Below are positions 18,516 to 26,523 of a stretch of 64,000 nt of DNA, one piece after another; position 1 is the stretch's first letter, and every line of letters begins with the position of its first letter. The stretch spans positions 868,001 through 932,000 of the forward strand of contig NZ_CANKYM010000002.1 of the NCBI RefSeq assembly GCF_947488185.1, read 5' to 3'. A model generated the notes under the pieces. The model had not been told where the DNA came from. It did no database searches and worked only from the letters and a program-made list of their open reading frames with translations. A program made the translations under genes and the position numbers. This stretch comes from an uncultured Roseobacter sp. (GTDB lineage: Bacteria; Pseudomonadota; Alphaproteobacteria; Rhodobacterales; Rhodobacteraceae).

Positions 18516-18899
18516 TCAGGTGGTTTCTCTGAACCTTGCCCAGTGTTCGAAATCCGCCAATTGCTTTGTGCGAACGAGCGGCGCTGAATACAACGGCTTC
18601 AGTCGACCAAACGTCGCCTCGACCTCTCTTCGGTATCTTGCAACGAATTGCTTTGCGTCTTCCGATAGGGTCTTTCCGTCGGAACCAAAAGACTGCTCAA
18701 GTTGCTCCGGCGGAAACTGTGATAGTCCGGTGCGGATCTGCTTCGACAATTCGTCGCGTTTTGCAAACATGCGTGACATCTGCATTTTGTATTCATCACC
18801 CATTGGCGGGATTTCCGGTTCGTTCGGGCCAATGACCAGACCTCCGCCAATTTGCGTGAGTATTCTGAGATAGTGAGCAACTTGTTCTGATTTGTCCAT
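18516..18899 (-). CDS. Hypothetical cytoplasmic protein
   Basis: A 127-residue, soluble, mostly helical protein starting MDKSEQVAHYLRILTQIGGG and containing YKMQMSRMFAKRDELSKQIR and FVARYRREVEATFGRL. No signal, membrane segment or known motif is visible. It starts 28 bases after the integrase stop and is read in the same direction, so it may be co-transcribed with the integrase. It is intact, which suggests recent cargo. No function can be assigned. Confidence 0.5.
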   Translation of the reverse strand: MDKSEQVAHYLRILTQIGGGLVIGPNEPEIPPMGDEYKMQMSRMFAKRDELSKQIRTGLSQFPPEQLEQSFGSDGKTLSEDAKQFVARYRREVEATFGRLKPLYSAPLVRTKQLADFEHWARFRETT

Positions 18900-18927
18900 A
18901 ATTCATGTGCCGTTAATCAATGTCGGA

Positions 18928-20115
18928 TCAACTTGCCCTTAGTTCATCAACATATCCAACCCACCAGTTTGAAAGTCTAACCCGCTCGTCCCAATGTGCG
19001 CCTCGAGCATACGCCCTGCGCACTTCGTTGCGTTCCTCATGTGCCAAAGTGCGTTCGATTGCGTCGGGGTTCCAGAGGCCGCTTTCATTGGCCAATGTTG
19101 AGAAGGTGGCGCGAAAACCGTGCGCAGTCATTTCGTCTCCGGAGTACCCCATTCGGCGAAGCGCGGCGTTCATGGTGTTTTCGCTCATGGGGCGTTGCCA
19201 TGAACGCAGGGACGGGAAAAGATACTCGCTTTCGCCGGTGAGGGGGCGCAACTCGTCCAGCAATTTCATAGCTTGACCCGCAAGGGGTACGAAGTGGTCG
19301 CGCCGCATTTTCATCTTGCCAGCGGGGATTGCCCACACTCTTTCTGTTTCGTCAAATTCGCTCCCCTTCGCGTGCCGCAACTCTCCGGGCCGCTGTGCGA
19401 GAAGAGCCAAAAGCTGAAGCGCGATGCGCGTTGTCACTTGGCCATCGAAGACATCTAACTCACGTAGCAACGCGCCAAATGCGGCGGGGTCCGTGATTGC
19501 AGCGCGATGCTGGCGGGTGGGGCGGATCAGTGCATCGCGCAAAGCATGGGTTGGGTCTGTTTCGGCAAGGCCACTAGCAACAGCATAGCGAAACACCGAG
19601 CCGATACGAGCGCGCAAACGGTGCGCTGTCTCGTAATTGCCCTTCGCTTCAACCTTTCGCAACGTGCGTAAGATCATTGGAGCTGTTATCGCGGTAATCG
19701 GTTTCTTGCCGAAGTCGCGATTGGCCAGCTTCAGATGATAAGCGGTCTTGTCGAGCGTGGCTTTGGACTTTCCTTCTTTGCGCTGCTTGTCGAGAAACAT
19801 GCCCCCGATTTTCTCGAAAGTCTGTCCGCTTGCTTCACGCCTCAGTCTCTTTTGTTCCTGTTTGTCTTCAGAAGGATCTTCGCCATTGGCAATCATGGAA
19901 CGCGCTGCGTCCCGCACCTTTCTGGCTTTCTGCAAAGACACCGCAGGATAAGCGCCAATTGACAGCGTTTTTTCGCGTCCGTCCAAGCGGTACTTCATCT
20001 GCTAGAGCTTTGAACTGTTCGATTTTACCAGAACATAGAGACTGTCAAAATCAGCGACCTTGTACTGTTTGGCGCGGGCTTTCAGGTTCCGAATCCTCGC
20101 GTCGCTCAAAGGCAT
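18928..20115 (-). pseudogene. int: Tyrosine integrase (DUF4102/arm-binding type) with in-frame amber codon
   Basis: The gene should start at ATG 20115 (MPLSDARIRNLKARAKQY, then KVADFDSLYVLV), the standard N-terminal arm-binding domain. Codon 38 is TAG (20004-20002) in the context SKL-stop-QMKYRLDGREK, where this family usually has Trp; one base change from TGG explains it. The rest, open from ATG 19998, is complete (356 codons): box I Arg in LLALLAQRPGELRHAKG, HGFR in MTAHGFRATFSTLANE, and a Tyr in VRRAYARGAHW. It sits between island cargo and tRNA-Thr and reads away from the tRNA, as in tRNA-targeting islands. Restart at ATG 19998, two codons past the stop, might give a partly active protein. 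Confidence 0.8.
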
Positions 20116-20118
20116 TTT

Positions 20119-20180
20119 GGGGGTATCGCGATCTTAGCGTTTTGCCGATACCCCCAATATAACCCCTTTTCTGGGGGTAT
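20119..20180. repeat. GGGGGTAT/ATACCCCC repeat cluster upstream of the integrase
   Basis: Three copies of one 8-base word lie between the integrase start and the tRNA: GGGGGTATCG (20119-20128), its perfect 10-base inverse CGATACCCCC (20146-20155), and GGGGGTAT (20173-20180). The first two form a 10-base inverted repeat with a 17-base loop. Their place between int and the presumed att site suggests arm-type integrase or excisionase binding sites; this is inferred from position. Confidence 0.55.
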
Positions 20181-20280
20181 TGTATTGGACGGCAAGAAAC
20201 GTGATTGGACAAAAACTTTCATGAAGCCCCTTATATAAAAGGCTTAAATGGATGTCACTGGACTTTACGATATAGTGAAA

Positions 20281-20356
20281 TGGTGCCCCCACACGGACTC
20301 GAACCGCGGACCTACTGATTACAAATCAGTTGCTCTACCAGCTGAGCTATAAGGGC
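20281..20356 (-). tRNA. tRNA-Thr(TGT)
   Basis: The minus strand folds into a complete cloverleaf of 76 bases including an encoded CCA (20283-20281). The acceptor stem is GCCCTTA with TGGGGGC, the D arm is GCTCAGCTGGTAGAGC, and the anticodon arm is ACTGA-TTTGTAA-TCAGT with anticodon TGT (reads ACA, Thr). The T arm contains GGTTCGAGTCC. Its 3' end faces the integrase, making it the likely integration target of the island. Confidence 0.95.
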
Positions 20357-20482
20357 ACTGCGCGGTCGTTTAGTCAGTTTGAGCGCGTCGCGCAAGAGGG
20401 GAAATGCGCCTTTGTTTGCGTTTGAACCCCAACGTTTCCCAAGCTAGTTTGACACCACGCAAATGCAATCGCGCGGAGCTTT

Positions 20483-21358
20483 ATGCAACTGGTTTTTCAC
20501 ACGGGCGCACACTTCACTGAAGAAGAGCGACTCATGAAGTGTCTTTTGAAAAACAAGGAAGCTTTCGGAACGCGCGGTGTGGTTGTCCCGGGACCTGGCA
20601 AATATCGTAGATTGCTGCGCGACACTATGGACGCCATGGACATCAGTGAACCGGCTGAGAACGCACGGGAAATCCTGCTGGACGCCATATTGGACAACGC
20701 AACCGCCGAGCGCGTTGTCATGTCGAATGGGCGATTTTTTGGCCCCGGCCGCCTGGCCGTACGGCGGGGGTTGATCTACCCGAAGGCGTCGAAACGAATG
20801 GTTCAGATGGCCCAGATATTTGAAACTGACCAGATCGAGCTCTTCATGGGGCTGCGCAACCCTGCGACCTTTTTGCCAGAAGCCTATCGGCGATCTTCGA
20901 AAGAGGGCCTTGCGGATTTTATGGGCGGGGTGGATCCACGCGCGGTACGGTGGTCGGATACGCTGCTGCGGATACGGGAAGCGGTGCCAAAGATATCGAT
21001 CACGGTGTGGTGCAATGAAGATGCCCCGCTGATCTGGCCAGAGATTCTCCGCGAGATGGGGGGGATGGATCACTGCGACGCTGTAGAAGGGGAGTATGAT
21101 CTCCTAAGCGAGATTATGGCACCCGAAGGCATGACCCGTTTTCTGGCCTATCTCGAAAAACATCCGACCATGACCGAAATTCAGAAGCGTCGCGTCATGG
21201 TGGCGTTTCTGGACAAGTTCGCAATCGAAGAGGCCATAGAGGAAGAGTTGGACATGCCCGGTTGGACAGAAGAACTGGTGGCCGAAATGACCCAGACCTA
21301 CGACGAGGATGTTTTCGCTATCGAACGCATTCCGGGCGTGCAATTGATTTCCCCTTAG
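20483..21358 (+). CDS. Conserved hypothetical protein
   Basis: A 291-residue soluble protein starting MQLVFHTGAHFTEEERLMKC. The opening strand-loop-helix (FHTGAHFTEEERL) faintly recalls the PAPS-binding start of sulfotransferase-like folds (H-x-G-x-H/K-T), but the usual GTT/SL residues are not there, so I do not call it one. Later segments include ETDQIELFMGLRNPATFLPE, resembling the mid-part of such folds, and an acidic C-terminus. It is the first intact gene beyond the tRNA and divergent from it. No function is assigned. Confidence 0.6.
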   Translation: MQLVFHTGAHFTEEERLMKCLLKNKEAFGTRGVVVPGPGKYRRLLRDTMDAMDISEPAENAREILLDAILDNATAERVVMSNGRFFGPGRLAVRRGLIYPKASKRMVQMAQIFETDQIELFMGLRNPATFLPEAYRRSSKEGLADFMGGVDPRAVRWSDTLLRIREAVPKISITVWCNEDAPLIWPEILREMGGMDHCDAVEGEYDLLSEIMAPEGMTRFLAYLEKHPTMTEIQKRRVMVAFLDKFAIEEAIEEELDMPGWTEELVAEMTQTYDEDVFAIERIPGVQLISP

Positions 21359-21368
21359 CCGACCCGGG

Positions 21369-22463
21369 TTATAATTCGACAGCCATGCCGGTCTGCGCTG
21401 ACTGTTGGGCCGCCATGCCCAGTTCCACGGCGCGGAGGCCATCTTCAAAGGTGACATCCGGCGTGTGCGACACGCCCCGGACCACATCCAGAAACCGCTG
21501 ATGCTGATAAAAGGTGGATCCGTTGTGGTCGCCTGCCGCCAGCAGTGCCGGGTCGACTGGAACAGCACGCGTTTCGGGATGTTTGGGTGCGCGTGGGCTG
21601 ATTTCAAGGATCGGCGTGGGCGCGGGGCCAAGGTCATCCGGCCAGAACCGGGTGGGGCCGGGCACGAAGGCTTCTATCTTTCCGGATGGGCCTATCGCCG
21701 CGATGGTTTCCTGATAGCGTGCGCCTTCGGCAAACATGCACAGCTCCAGCATCGCACGGGCGCCGCAGGTGAAATCGACGATCACGAACCCATTGTCGAG
21801 GATGTCCGGCGTGGCCCCGTCATAGGTTTCTTCAAGGTGGTTCACGGATTGGCTGGCGCTGGCCATGACCCTGATCGGGTCACTGCCGATCATAAGGTGC
21901 ATCAGGTCGAAGAAATGACAGCATTTCTCGACAAAGGTGCCGCCGGTCTGATGGTTGAACCGGTTCCAGTTGCCGACTTTCTGCAGGAAGGGGAAGCGAT
22001 GTTCGCGGATGCTCAGCATCCTGATGCCGCCGGTGACGGTTTCGACATCGTCGAGCAGGGCGGCAATAGGCGGCATATACCGGTATTCCATAGCAACCCA
22101 GATCGGCGCGGGGTAGGTCGCCGCGATCTCCTTGAGGCGCGGGATGTCAGCAGGATCGGTCAGCAGAGGCTTTTCGACCAGCAGGGGCAGCTGGTTGCGC
22201 GCCGCAATCTCTGCCATCTGATCGGCGTGGCAGTGGTTCGGACTGGTGACCACCAGACAGTCGAGCGCGCTGTCGGCCAGCAGATCGTCCAATGTCCCGG
22301 CAAAACGGGCGTGCGGCGCGAGGTCGGCGGCGATGGCGCGCATGGTTGCGTCCGGTTCGTAAATCACCGTGACTGCCGTGTCCGGCAGAAGGGCTATGTT
22401 TTTCAGATGCTCCTGGCCCATCATGCCGCACCCGATCATGCCATAGCGCGTGGTCTGTCCCAT
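21369..22463 (-). CDS. Gfo/Idh/MocA family NAD(P)-dependent protein
   Basis: A 364-residue protein. The N-terminal Rossmann domain has the dinucleotide motif YGMIGCGMMGQEHLKN (residues 7-22) and the family VEKPLLTD segment (about residue 114). The C-terminal half contains MLSIREHRFPFLQKVGNWNR, then TGGTFVEKCCHFFDLM, where the EK-x2-H-x3-D pattern is the usual catalytic region. It lies 9 bases after the GntR gene, in the same operon, and divergent from the SsuD-like gene. By annotation it would be a sugar dehydrogenase. Some Gfo/Idh/MocA proteins in sulfoquinovose clusters are instead NAD-dependent sulfoquinovosidases (GH188), and the context makes that a real possibility. Confidence 0.85.
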   Translation of the reverse strand: MGQTTRYGMIGCGMMGQEHLKNIALLPDTAVTVIYEPDATMRAIAADLAPHARFAGTLDDLLADSALDCLVVTSPNHCHADQMAEIAARNQLPLLVEKPLLTDPADIPRLKEIAATYPAPIWVAMEYRYMPPIAALLDDVETVTGGIRMLSIREHRFPFLQKVGNWNRFNHQTGGTFVEKCCHFFDLMHLMIGSDPIRVMASASQSVNHLEETYDGATPDILDNGFVIVDFTCGARAMLELCMFAEGARYQETIAAIGPSGKIEAFVPGPTRFWPDDLGPAPTPILEISPRAPKHPETRAVPVDPALLAAGDHNGSTFYQHQRFLDVVRGVSHTPDVTFEDGLRAVELGMAAQQSAQTGMAVEL

Positions 22464-22472
22464 TTTTCTTCC

Positions 22473-23180
22473 TTACTTCAACCGCTGTACGTAGACGGAT
22501 TTGTCCGTATCGAACCATGTGCGGGAAAACTCAATAGGGTACGCGTCCGCGGCCCAACTAAAGCGTTCGATGTAGCCGCAGGGCGCGCCTGCCGGGCCAA
22601 ACCCGTCCGGTGTCCAGGCGGGCAGGGCGCTGATGCTCACCCGGTCTTCGGCGCGGGTGATCCAGAAATTCAGCTCTGACAGGTAGGTCTGATAGAGGGA
22701 ATCACCCAGCATCTGAGGTGTCAGCACGCCTGCGCTGGCGTCGAGCCAGATTTCCTCCACGGCGATTGCTACGTCATTGAGGTACCGCCTGCGGCGGATG
22801 CGCGTGGCCCGAAGGCTATCGCCAAACGCAGGCAAATCCTGCGGCTTGTGCATGGCGTCGACCTGCAGCACGTCCGCCGTCGGCAGGCCGCCGCCCGACA
22901 GCAGCTCCAGCCGGAACATAGCGTAGACGCCCATGGGTTTGCGCGGTTTGCGCACGTAGTTGCCGGACCCTTGCACACGATCCAGCAGCCCCTTTCTGTC
23001 CAGCTCCGCCAGTGCTTTGCGCAAGGTGCCGATGGAGGCACCCAGCGCCACGGCCATCTCGCGTTCGGGCGGCAGGCGTTCGCCATCAAGCAACCGGCCC
23101 GCGTCGATGTCGCGGATCAGCAATTCGGTCAGTTGGATGTATTTTGGCAGCGCGGTGCTGCGGGAGGGTGGGTGCGTCAT
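22473..23180 (-). CDS. GntR-family regulator, HutC type with UTRA ligand domain
   Basis: A 235-residue regulator. Residues 10-75 are a GntR winged helix (YIQLTELLIRDIDAGRLLDG, PPEREMAVALGASIGTLRKA, DRVQGSGNYV). The C-terminal UTRA fold shows RATRIRRRRYLNDVAIAVEE and the late ERFSWAADAYPIEFSRTW. ATG 23180 is preferred over upstream starts at 23219 and 23201 because GAGAGA directly precedes it. It is divergent from the monooxygenase/TRAP operon and cotranscribed with the Gfo/Idh/MocA gene, so it probably controls both arms in response to a small ligand, perhaps a sugar or sugar phosphate. Confidence 0.88.
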   Translation of the reverse strand: MTHPPSRSTALPKYIQLTELLIRDIDAGRLLDGERLPPEREMAVALGASIGTLRKALAELDRKGLLDRVQGSGNYVRKPRKPMGVYAMFRLELLSGGGLPTADVLQVDAMHKPQDLPAFGDSLRATRIRRRRYLNDVAIAVEEIWLDASAGVLTPQMLGDSLYQTYLSELNFWITRAEDRVSISALPAWTPDGFGPAGAPCGYIERFSWAADAYPIEFSRTWFDTDKSVYVQRLK

Positions 23181-23199
23181 TCTCTCGGGCCGTATCGAC

Positions 23200-23212
23200 A
23201 TCAAAAATTGAT
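23200..23212. promoter_or_regulatory. Candidate GntR operator
   Basis: The palindrome ATCAA-AAA-TTGAT lies 20 bases upstream of the GntR start and 71 bases before the monooxygenase start. A second TTGAT half-site follows at 23219-23223. Placement in the divergent gap suits autoregulation plus control of the catabolic operon. Inferred from symmetry only. Confidence 0.35.
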
Positions 23213-23283
23213 ACACCATTGATCTACTATATTGAGGGTGCTATTCAAGACAGAAATCACCGCTACCTGACAAAGGGAAATTT

Positions 23284-24438
23284 ATGACCGTTGTGCCCGT
23301 CACCTCCGCCGATCTGGATGCGGCCGAAGTCTCGTGGTTTTCCGCGCTGTGCTCGGATGACTACCAGTTTCTGGGGGTGCCGGAGGGTGATCTGCGCTCA
23401 AGCTGGGCACACTGTTCGGACATTGTGAAGACGGCCGAGGCGCAGGGTTTCCGCAACATTCTTTGTCCGTCGTCATATCAGGTGGGGCAGGACACGTTGA
23501 GTTTCGTGGCGGGCTGCGCGCCGATCACGTCTAAAATCAACCTGCTGGCCGCCGTGCGCTGCGGCGAGATGCAGCCCATCATGCTGGCGCGCACCATCGC
23601 GACGCTCGATCACATGCTGGAGGGGCGGCTGACGGTGAACATCATCAGCTCGGATTTCCCGGGCGAGAAGGCGGATAGCAACTATCGCTATCAGCGATCC
23701 CGCGAAGTGGTGGAGATTCTCAAACAGGCCTGGACCCGGGATGAGATCGACCACGCCGGGGAGGTCTACAATTTCACCGGCCTGACCACCGATCCTGTGA
23801 AGCCCTATCAGACCGGCGGGCCACTGTTGTATTTCGGCGGCTACTCTCCGGCGGCGCTCGATCTCTGTGCGGAGCATTGCGACGTTTACCTGATGTGGCC
23901 CGAGCCCAAAGACGCCATCACGGGCCGGATGCAGGCGGTGCACGCGCGCGCCGCCGAGAAGGGCCGGACGCTGGACTATGGTTTGCGCGTGCATATGATC
24001 GTGCGGGATACCGAGGCCGAGGCCAAGGAATACGCCGATTATATCGTGTCGAAACTGGACGATGAATACGGGCGCAAGATCCGCGAACGGGCGCTCGATG
24101 CCACCTCGCTGGGCGTGTCTCACCAGTCGAAGAACCGCGATATTGCCGATGAGTTCGGCTATGTGGAGCCGCATCTGTGGACCGGTGTGGGTCGGGCACG
24201 CTCGGGCTGTGGGGCTGCGCTGGTGGGCTCTGCCGATCAGGTGCTCTCGGAGATCGAAGCCTATCAGAAGATGGGCATCCGCGCGTTTATCTTCTCGGGC
24301 TATCCCCACATCGACGAAGCCGAGCATTTTGGCCGTCTGGTCATGCCGCATCTCAAAACCTGTTCTCTGCCCGAGGCCTATGGCCGCGTGCCGCAGAGCG
24401 CGCCGCTTACCCCTCTTGCCGCCGGAGAACGTCGCTGA
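23284..24438 (+). CDS. LLM-class flavin-dependent monooxygenase (alkanesulfonate monooxygenase SsuD-like)
   Basis: A 384-residue TIM-barrel monooxygenase that uses reduced flavin from a separate reductase. SsuD-family features are LLAAVRCGEMQPIMLARTIA and TLDHMLEGRLTVNIIS, plus the active-site set: Arg235/His237 in YGLRVHMIV, Arg304/306 in GVGRARSGCGAALVGS, and Tyr340 in FSGYPHIDEA. These correspond to R226/H228, R297 and Y331 of SsuD. SsuD-type enzymes cleave the C-S bond of sulfonates to release sulfite. It overlaps the aldo/keto reductase start (TGATG) and is two genes from a flavin reductase, matching the sulfoquinovose monooxygenase (SmoC) setting. Substrate is inferred. Confidence 0.87.
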   Translation: MTVVPVTSADLDAAEVSWFSALCSDDYQFLGVPEGDLRSSWAHCSDIVKTAEAQGFRNILCPSSYQVGQDTLSFVAGCAPITSKINLLAAVRCGEMQPIMLARTIATLDHMLEGRLTVNIISSDFPGEKADSNYRYQRSREVVEILKQAWTRDEIDHAGEVYNFTGLTTDPVKPYQTGGPLLYFGGYSPAALDLCAEHCDVYLMWPEPKDAITGRMQAVHARAAEKGRTLDYGLRVHMIVRDTEAEAKEYADYIVSKLDDEYGRKIRERALDATSLGVSHQSKNRDIADEFGYVEPHLWTGVGRARSGCGAALVGSADQVLSEIEAYQKMGIRAFIFSGYPHIDEAEHFGRLVMPHLKTCSLPEAYGRVPQSAPLTPLAAGERR

Positions 24439-25328
24439 TGGACCGTGTTACCCTTTCAGACACCGTCGATTTCAGCCGCATTGTCTATGGCATGTGGCGC
24501 TTGGCCGATGACGATGACATCTCGCCCGCGCATGTGCGCGCCAAGATCGACGCCTGCCTTGCGCAGGGCATCACCACGATGGACCAGGCCGATATCTATG
24601 GCGGCTACGCGGCCGAAGAGGTACTGGGCGCGGCCCTCAAGGAAAGCCCCGGCCTGCGTGATGAGCTGGAGATTGTGACGAAATGCGACATCGTCGCACC
24701 CATCGGCAAGTATGCCGACCGCCGGGTCAAATACTACGACACATCGGCAGCCCATATTCAGGCCAGTGTCGAGGCCTCGCTGGCCTACATGGGGATCGAG
24801 CAGATCGACCTGCTGCTGATCCACCGCCCTGATCCGATGATGGATGCCGCGGAAACAGGCGGCGCGCTGGATGCACTGATCCAGAGCGGCAAGATCAAAG
24901 CGGCGGGGGTGTCTAACTTCCGCCCATGGGACTGGGACCTGCTGCAATCGGCGATGACCAACCCGCTGGTCACCAACCAAATCGAGATCAGCCTCGCCGC
25001 GCGCGACTGTTTCACCAACGGCGATCTGGCGCATCTGCAGCAGCATCACATCAGCCCCATGGCCTGGTCACCGCTTGGCGGCGGCAGCCTGATGACAGAG
25101 GACAGCGCAGTGGCGCAGAAGATGGGCGCGGTCGCGCAGGCACAGGGCGTCGATCGCGCCGCCGTCGCCGTGGCGTGGTTGCTAGCGCATCCGGCGGGCA
25201 TCCTGCCGGTAATGGGGACCAACACCCTGTCGCGCATTGCCGGTTTCAGCGATGCGTTCAAGGTCGAGATGGACCGCCAGACGTGGTTCGAACTCTACGA
25301 GGCCGCAAACGGTCAGGAGGTGCCATGA
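24438..25328 (+). CDS. Aldo/keto reductase
   Basis: A 296-residue NAD(P)H-dependent reductase. The catalytic tetrad can be placed as Asp49, Tyr54 (TTMDQADIYGGY), Lys82 (IVTKCDI) and His129 (LLLIHRPDP). ATG 24438 overlaps the monooxygenase stop by one base. A longer open frame starts at 24177 but lies inside the previous gene. The C-terminus overlaps the next ATG (ATGA at 25325). In the sulfo-SMO pathway an aldo/keto reductase (SmoB) reduces the 6-oxo-glucose made by the monooxygenase to glucose; the gene order here fits that role, which remains inferred. Confidence 0.88.
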   Translation: MDRVTLSDTVDFSRIVYGMWRLADDDDISPAHVRAKIDACLAQGITTMDQADIYGGYAAEEVLGAALKESPGLRDELEIVTKCDIVAPIGKYADRRVKYYDTSAAHIQASVEASLAYMGIEQIDLLLIHRPDPMMDAAETGGALDALIQSGKIKAAGVSNFRPWDWDLLQSAMTNPLVTNQIEISLAARDCFTNGDLAHLQQHHISPMAWSPLGGGSLMTEDSAVAQKMGAVAQAQGVDRAAVAVAWLLAHPAGILPVMGTNTLSRIAGFSDAFKVEMDRQTWFELYEAANGQEVP

Positions 25329-25852
25329 TGGCGGATGGAACACGGACAATGGCCCGGTTGAACAGCTTTGCGCCGGGCCCGGATACGCAGAGACAGTTTC
25401 GCTCGGCCCTCGGGCAGTTTGGCACCGGGGTCACAGTGGTCACCGCGCAGACGCCGACGGGTCCCATCGGCATGACCGCGAATTCCTTTTCCAGCGTCTC
25501 CATGGATCCGCCCCTGGTGTTGTGGTGCCCAGCGAAATCATCAAGCCGCTATGCGCATTTCATCGCCGCCAAGCATTTTGCGATCCATGTCATGGGGACC
25601 GAGCACGAAGAGATTGCGATGGGCTTTGCCAAGTCCGGGCAAGCCTTTGGCGGGCTTGATGTGACACATAATGCCGACGGTGTGCCGCTGCTGGGCGATT
25701 GCCTTGCGCGGTTTGAATGCACCACTCACCAGATCCACGACGCAGGCGACCATTCGATCGTTCTGGGCCGCGTGCGCTCAGCTGCGTTCCGGGAGGGGGA
25801 CGCGCTGATTTTTTGCCAAGGCCGCTTCAGACGGTTTGACAATCAGGCCTAA
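25325..25852 (+). CDS. Flavin reductase (NAD(P)H:FMN/FAD oxidoreductase)
   Basis: A 175-residue flavin reductase of the HpaC/RutF type. Typical elements are FRSALGQFGTGVTVVTAQT, GPIGMTANSFSSVSMDPPLV and the closing THQIHDAGDHSIVLGRV. It would supply reduced flavin to the SsuD-like monooxygenase two genes upstream. GGAGG lies 5 bases before ATG 25325 (a second ATG follows directly at 25328). The four-base overlap with the aldo/keto reductase indicates coupled translation. A paralogue is encoded at 60178-60705. SmoA is the equivalent in sulfoquinovose clusters. Confidence 0.9.
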   Translation: MMADGTRTMARLNSFAPGPDTQRQFRSALGQFGTGVTVVTAQTPTGPIGMTANSFSSVSMDPPLVLWCPAKSSSRYAHFIAAKHFAIHVMGTEHEEIAMGFAKSGQAFGGLDVTHNADGVPLLGDCLARFECTTHQIHDAGDHSIVLGRVRSAAFREGDALIFCQGRFRRFDNQA

Positions 25853-25932
25853 AAGGCCAACCAATGAAGCGTGCAGGGAAAACCTGCACGTCGTGACCCG
25901 GAATACCCGGGCACAAGGGAGGAGGCTCCGGA

Positions 25933-26523
25933 ATGGGAGCATTGCTGGCGGTGATAACACCGCTCAGGCTGATCAATGAGGCCGTGCTCAAACTGGGCAG
26001 GGGTCTCGGCGTGGTGGCTGTGGCGCTTATGGTCACGGCGATCCTCATTCAGGTGTTCTACCGCTATGTGCTGAACAACGCGCTGCCCTGGCCAGACGAG
26101 GCAGCTCGGTTCTGCATGTTGTGGATGACCGGTCTGATGGCCCCCACGGCGTTCCGGCGCGGCGGGTTTGTGGCGATCGACACGGTGGTGCGGCTGCTGC
26201 CCGCGCGGATCGGGGCGCTGATCTCGCTTCTTCTGTTGTTTGTCAGCCTCGGGGTTCTGATCGTCGCGATGCAGATCGGTTGGTCCGAAGTGACCGGTTT
26301 TGCAGGGAAATTCACGACCGCTTCGCTCTATCTGCCAACGGATCTGAGCTTTGAGGCGTGGTTCCGCGTGCCGCGCAGCTGGATGATGGCGTCGCTGCTC
26401 TTTGGGGTGATCGCGCTGATTTCGGTCAACGTCGAGCTGATCCTGCGCGCGGTCGTCAGGATGATGGGTGGGGCAGAGGCCTTGCCGCCGATTGCGCTCG
26501 AAGAGCAGGTAGGAGCTGAATAA
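25933..26523 (+). CDS. TRAP transporter small permease (DctQ family)
   Basis: A 196-residue inner-membrane protein with four hydrophobic segments (LGVVAVALMVTAILIQVFYR, ISLLLLFVSLGVLIVAM and others). The DctQ pattern YVLNNALPWPDEAARFCMLW, then TGLMAPTAFRRGGFVAIDT is clear. A GGGAGGAGG site precedes ATG 25933. Its stop overlaps the DctM start by one base. Together with DctM and the solute-binding protein it forms a sodium-driven importer for a carboxylate, sulfonate or similar anion. The 80-base gap after the flavin reductase has no obvious terminator, so one transcript is likely. Confidence 0.92.
   Translation: MGALLAVITPLRLINEAVLKLGRGLGVVAVALMVTAILIQVFYRYVLNNALPWPDEAARFCMLWMTGLMAPTAFRRGGFVAIDTVVRLLPARIGALISLLLLFVSLGVLIVAMQIGWSEVTGFAGKFTTASLYLPTDLSFEAWFRVPRSWMMASLLFGVIALISVNVELILRAVVRMMGGAEALPPIALEEQVGAE

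Larger units (their letters stand above)
5302..20280. mobile_element. Decayed genomic island bounded on the right by tRNA-Thr
   Basis: Between the DUF3179 gene and tRNA-Thr(TGT), the normal dense coding pattern gives way to AT-richer sequence, broken genes and mobility remnants. These are a tRNA-proximal tyrosine integrase (18928-20115) with repeat sites, an older integrase fragment (7185-7427), traC/traD remnants (7501-7936), and a multiply broken haloperoxidase-RTX gene. The right end is the 3' end of the tRNA, the classic integration point. The left end is inferred from composition alone; I found no second copy of the tRNA 3' sequence, so the boundary near 5300 is approximate. Confidence 0.55.

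Noticed and set aside
20483-21358. Sulfotransferase annotation for the conserved hypothetical
   Set aside because: Only a weak N-terminal resemblance; the phosphosulfate-binding residues are not clearly present.
24926-25324. Upstream extension of the flavin reductase frame
   Set aside because: Lies inside the aldo/keto reductase gene; a ribosome site and conserved start are at 25325.
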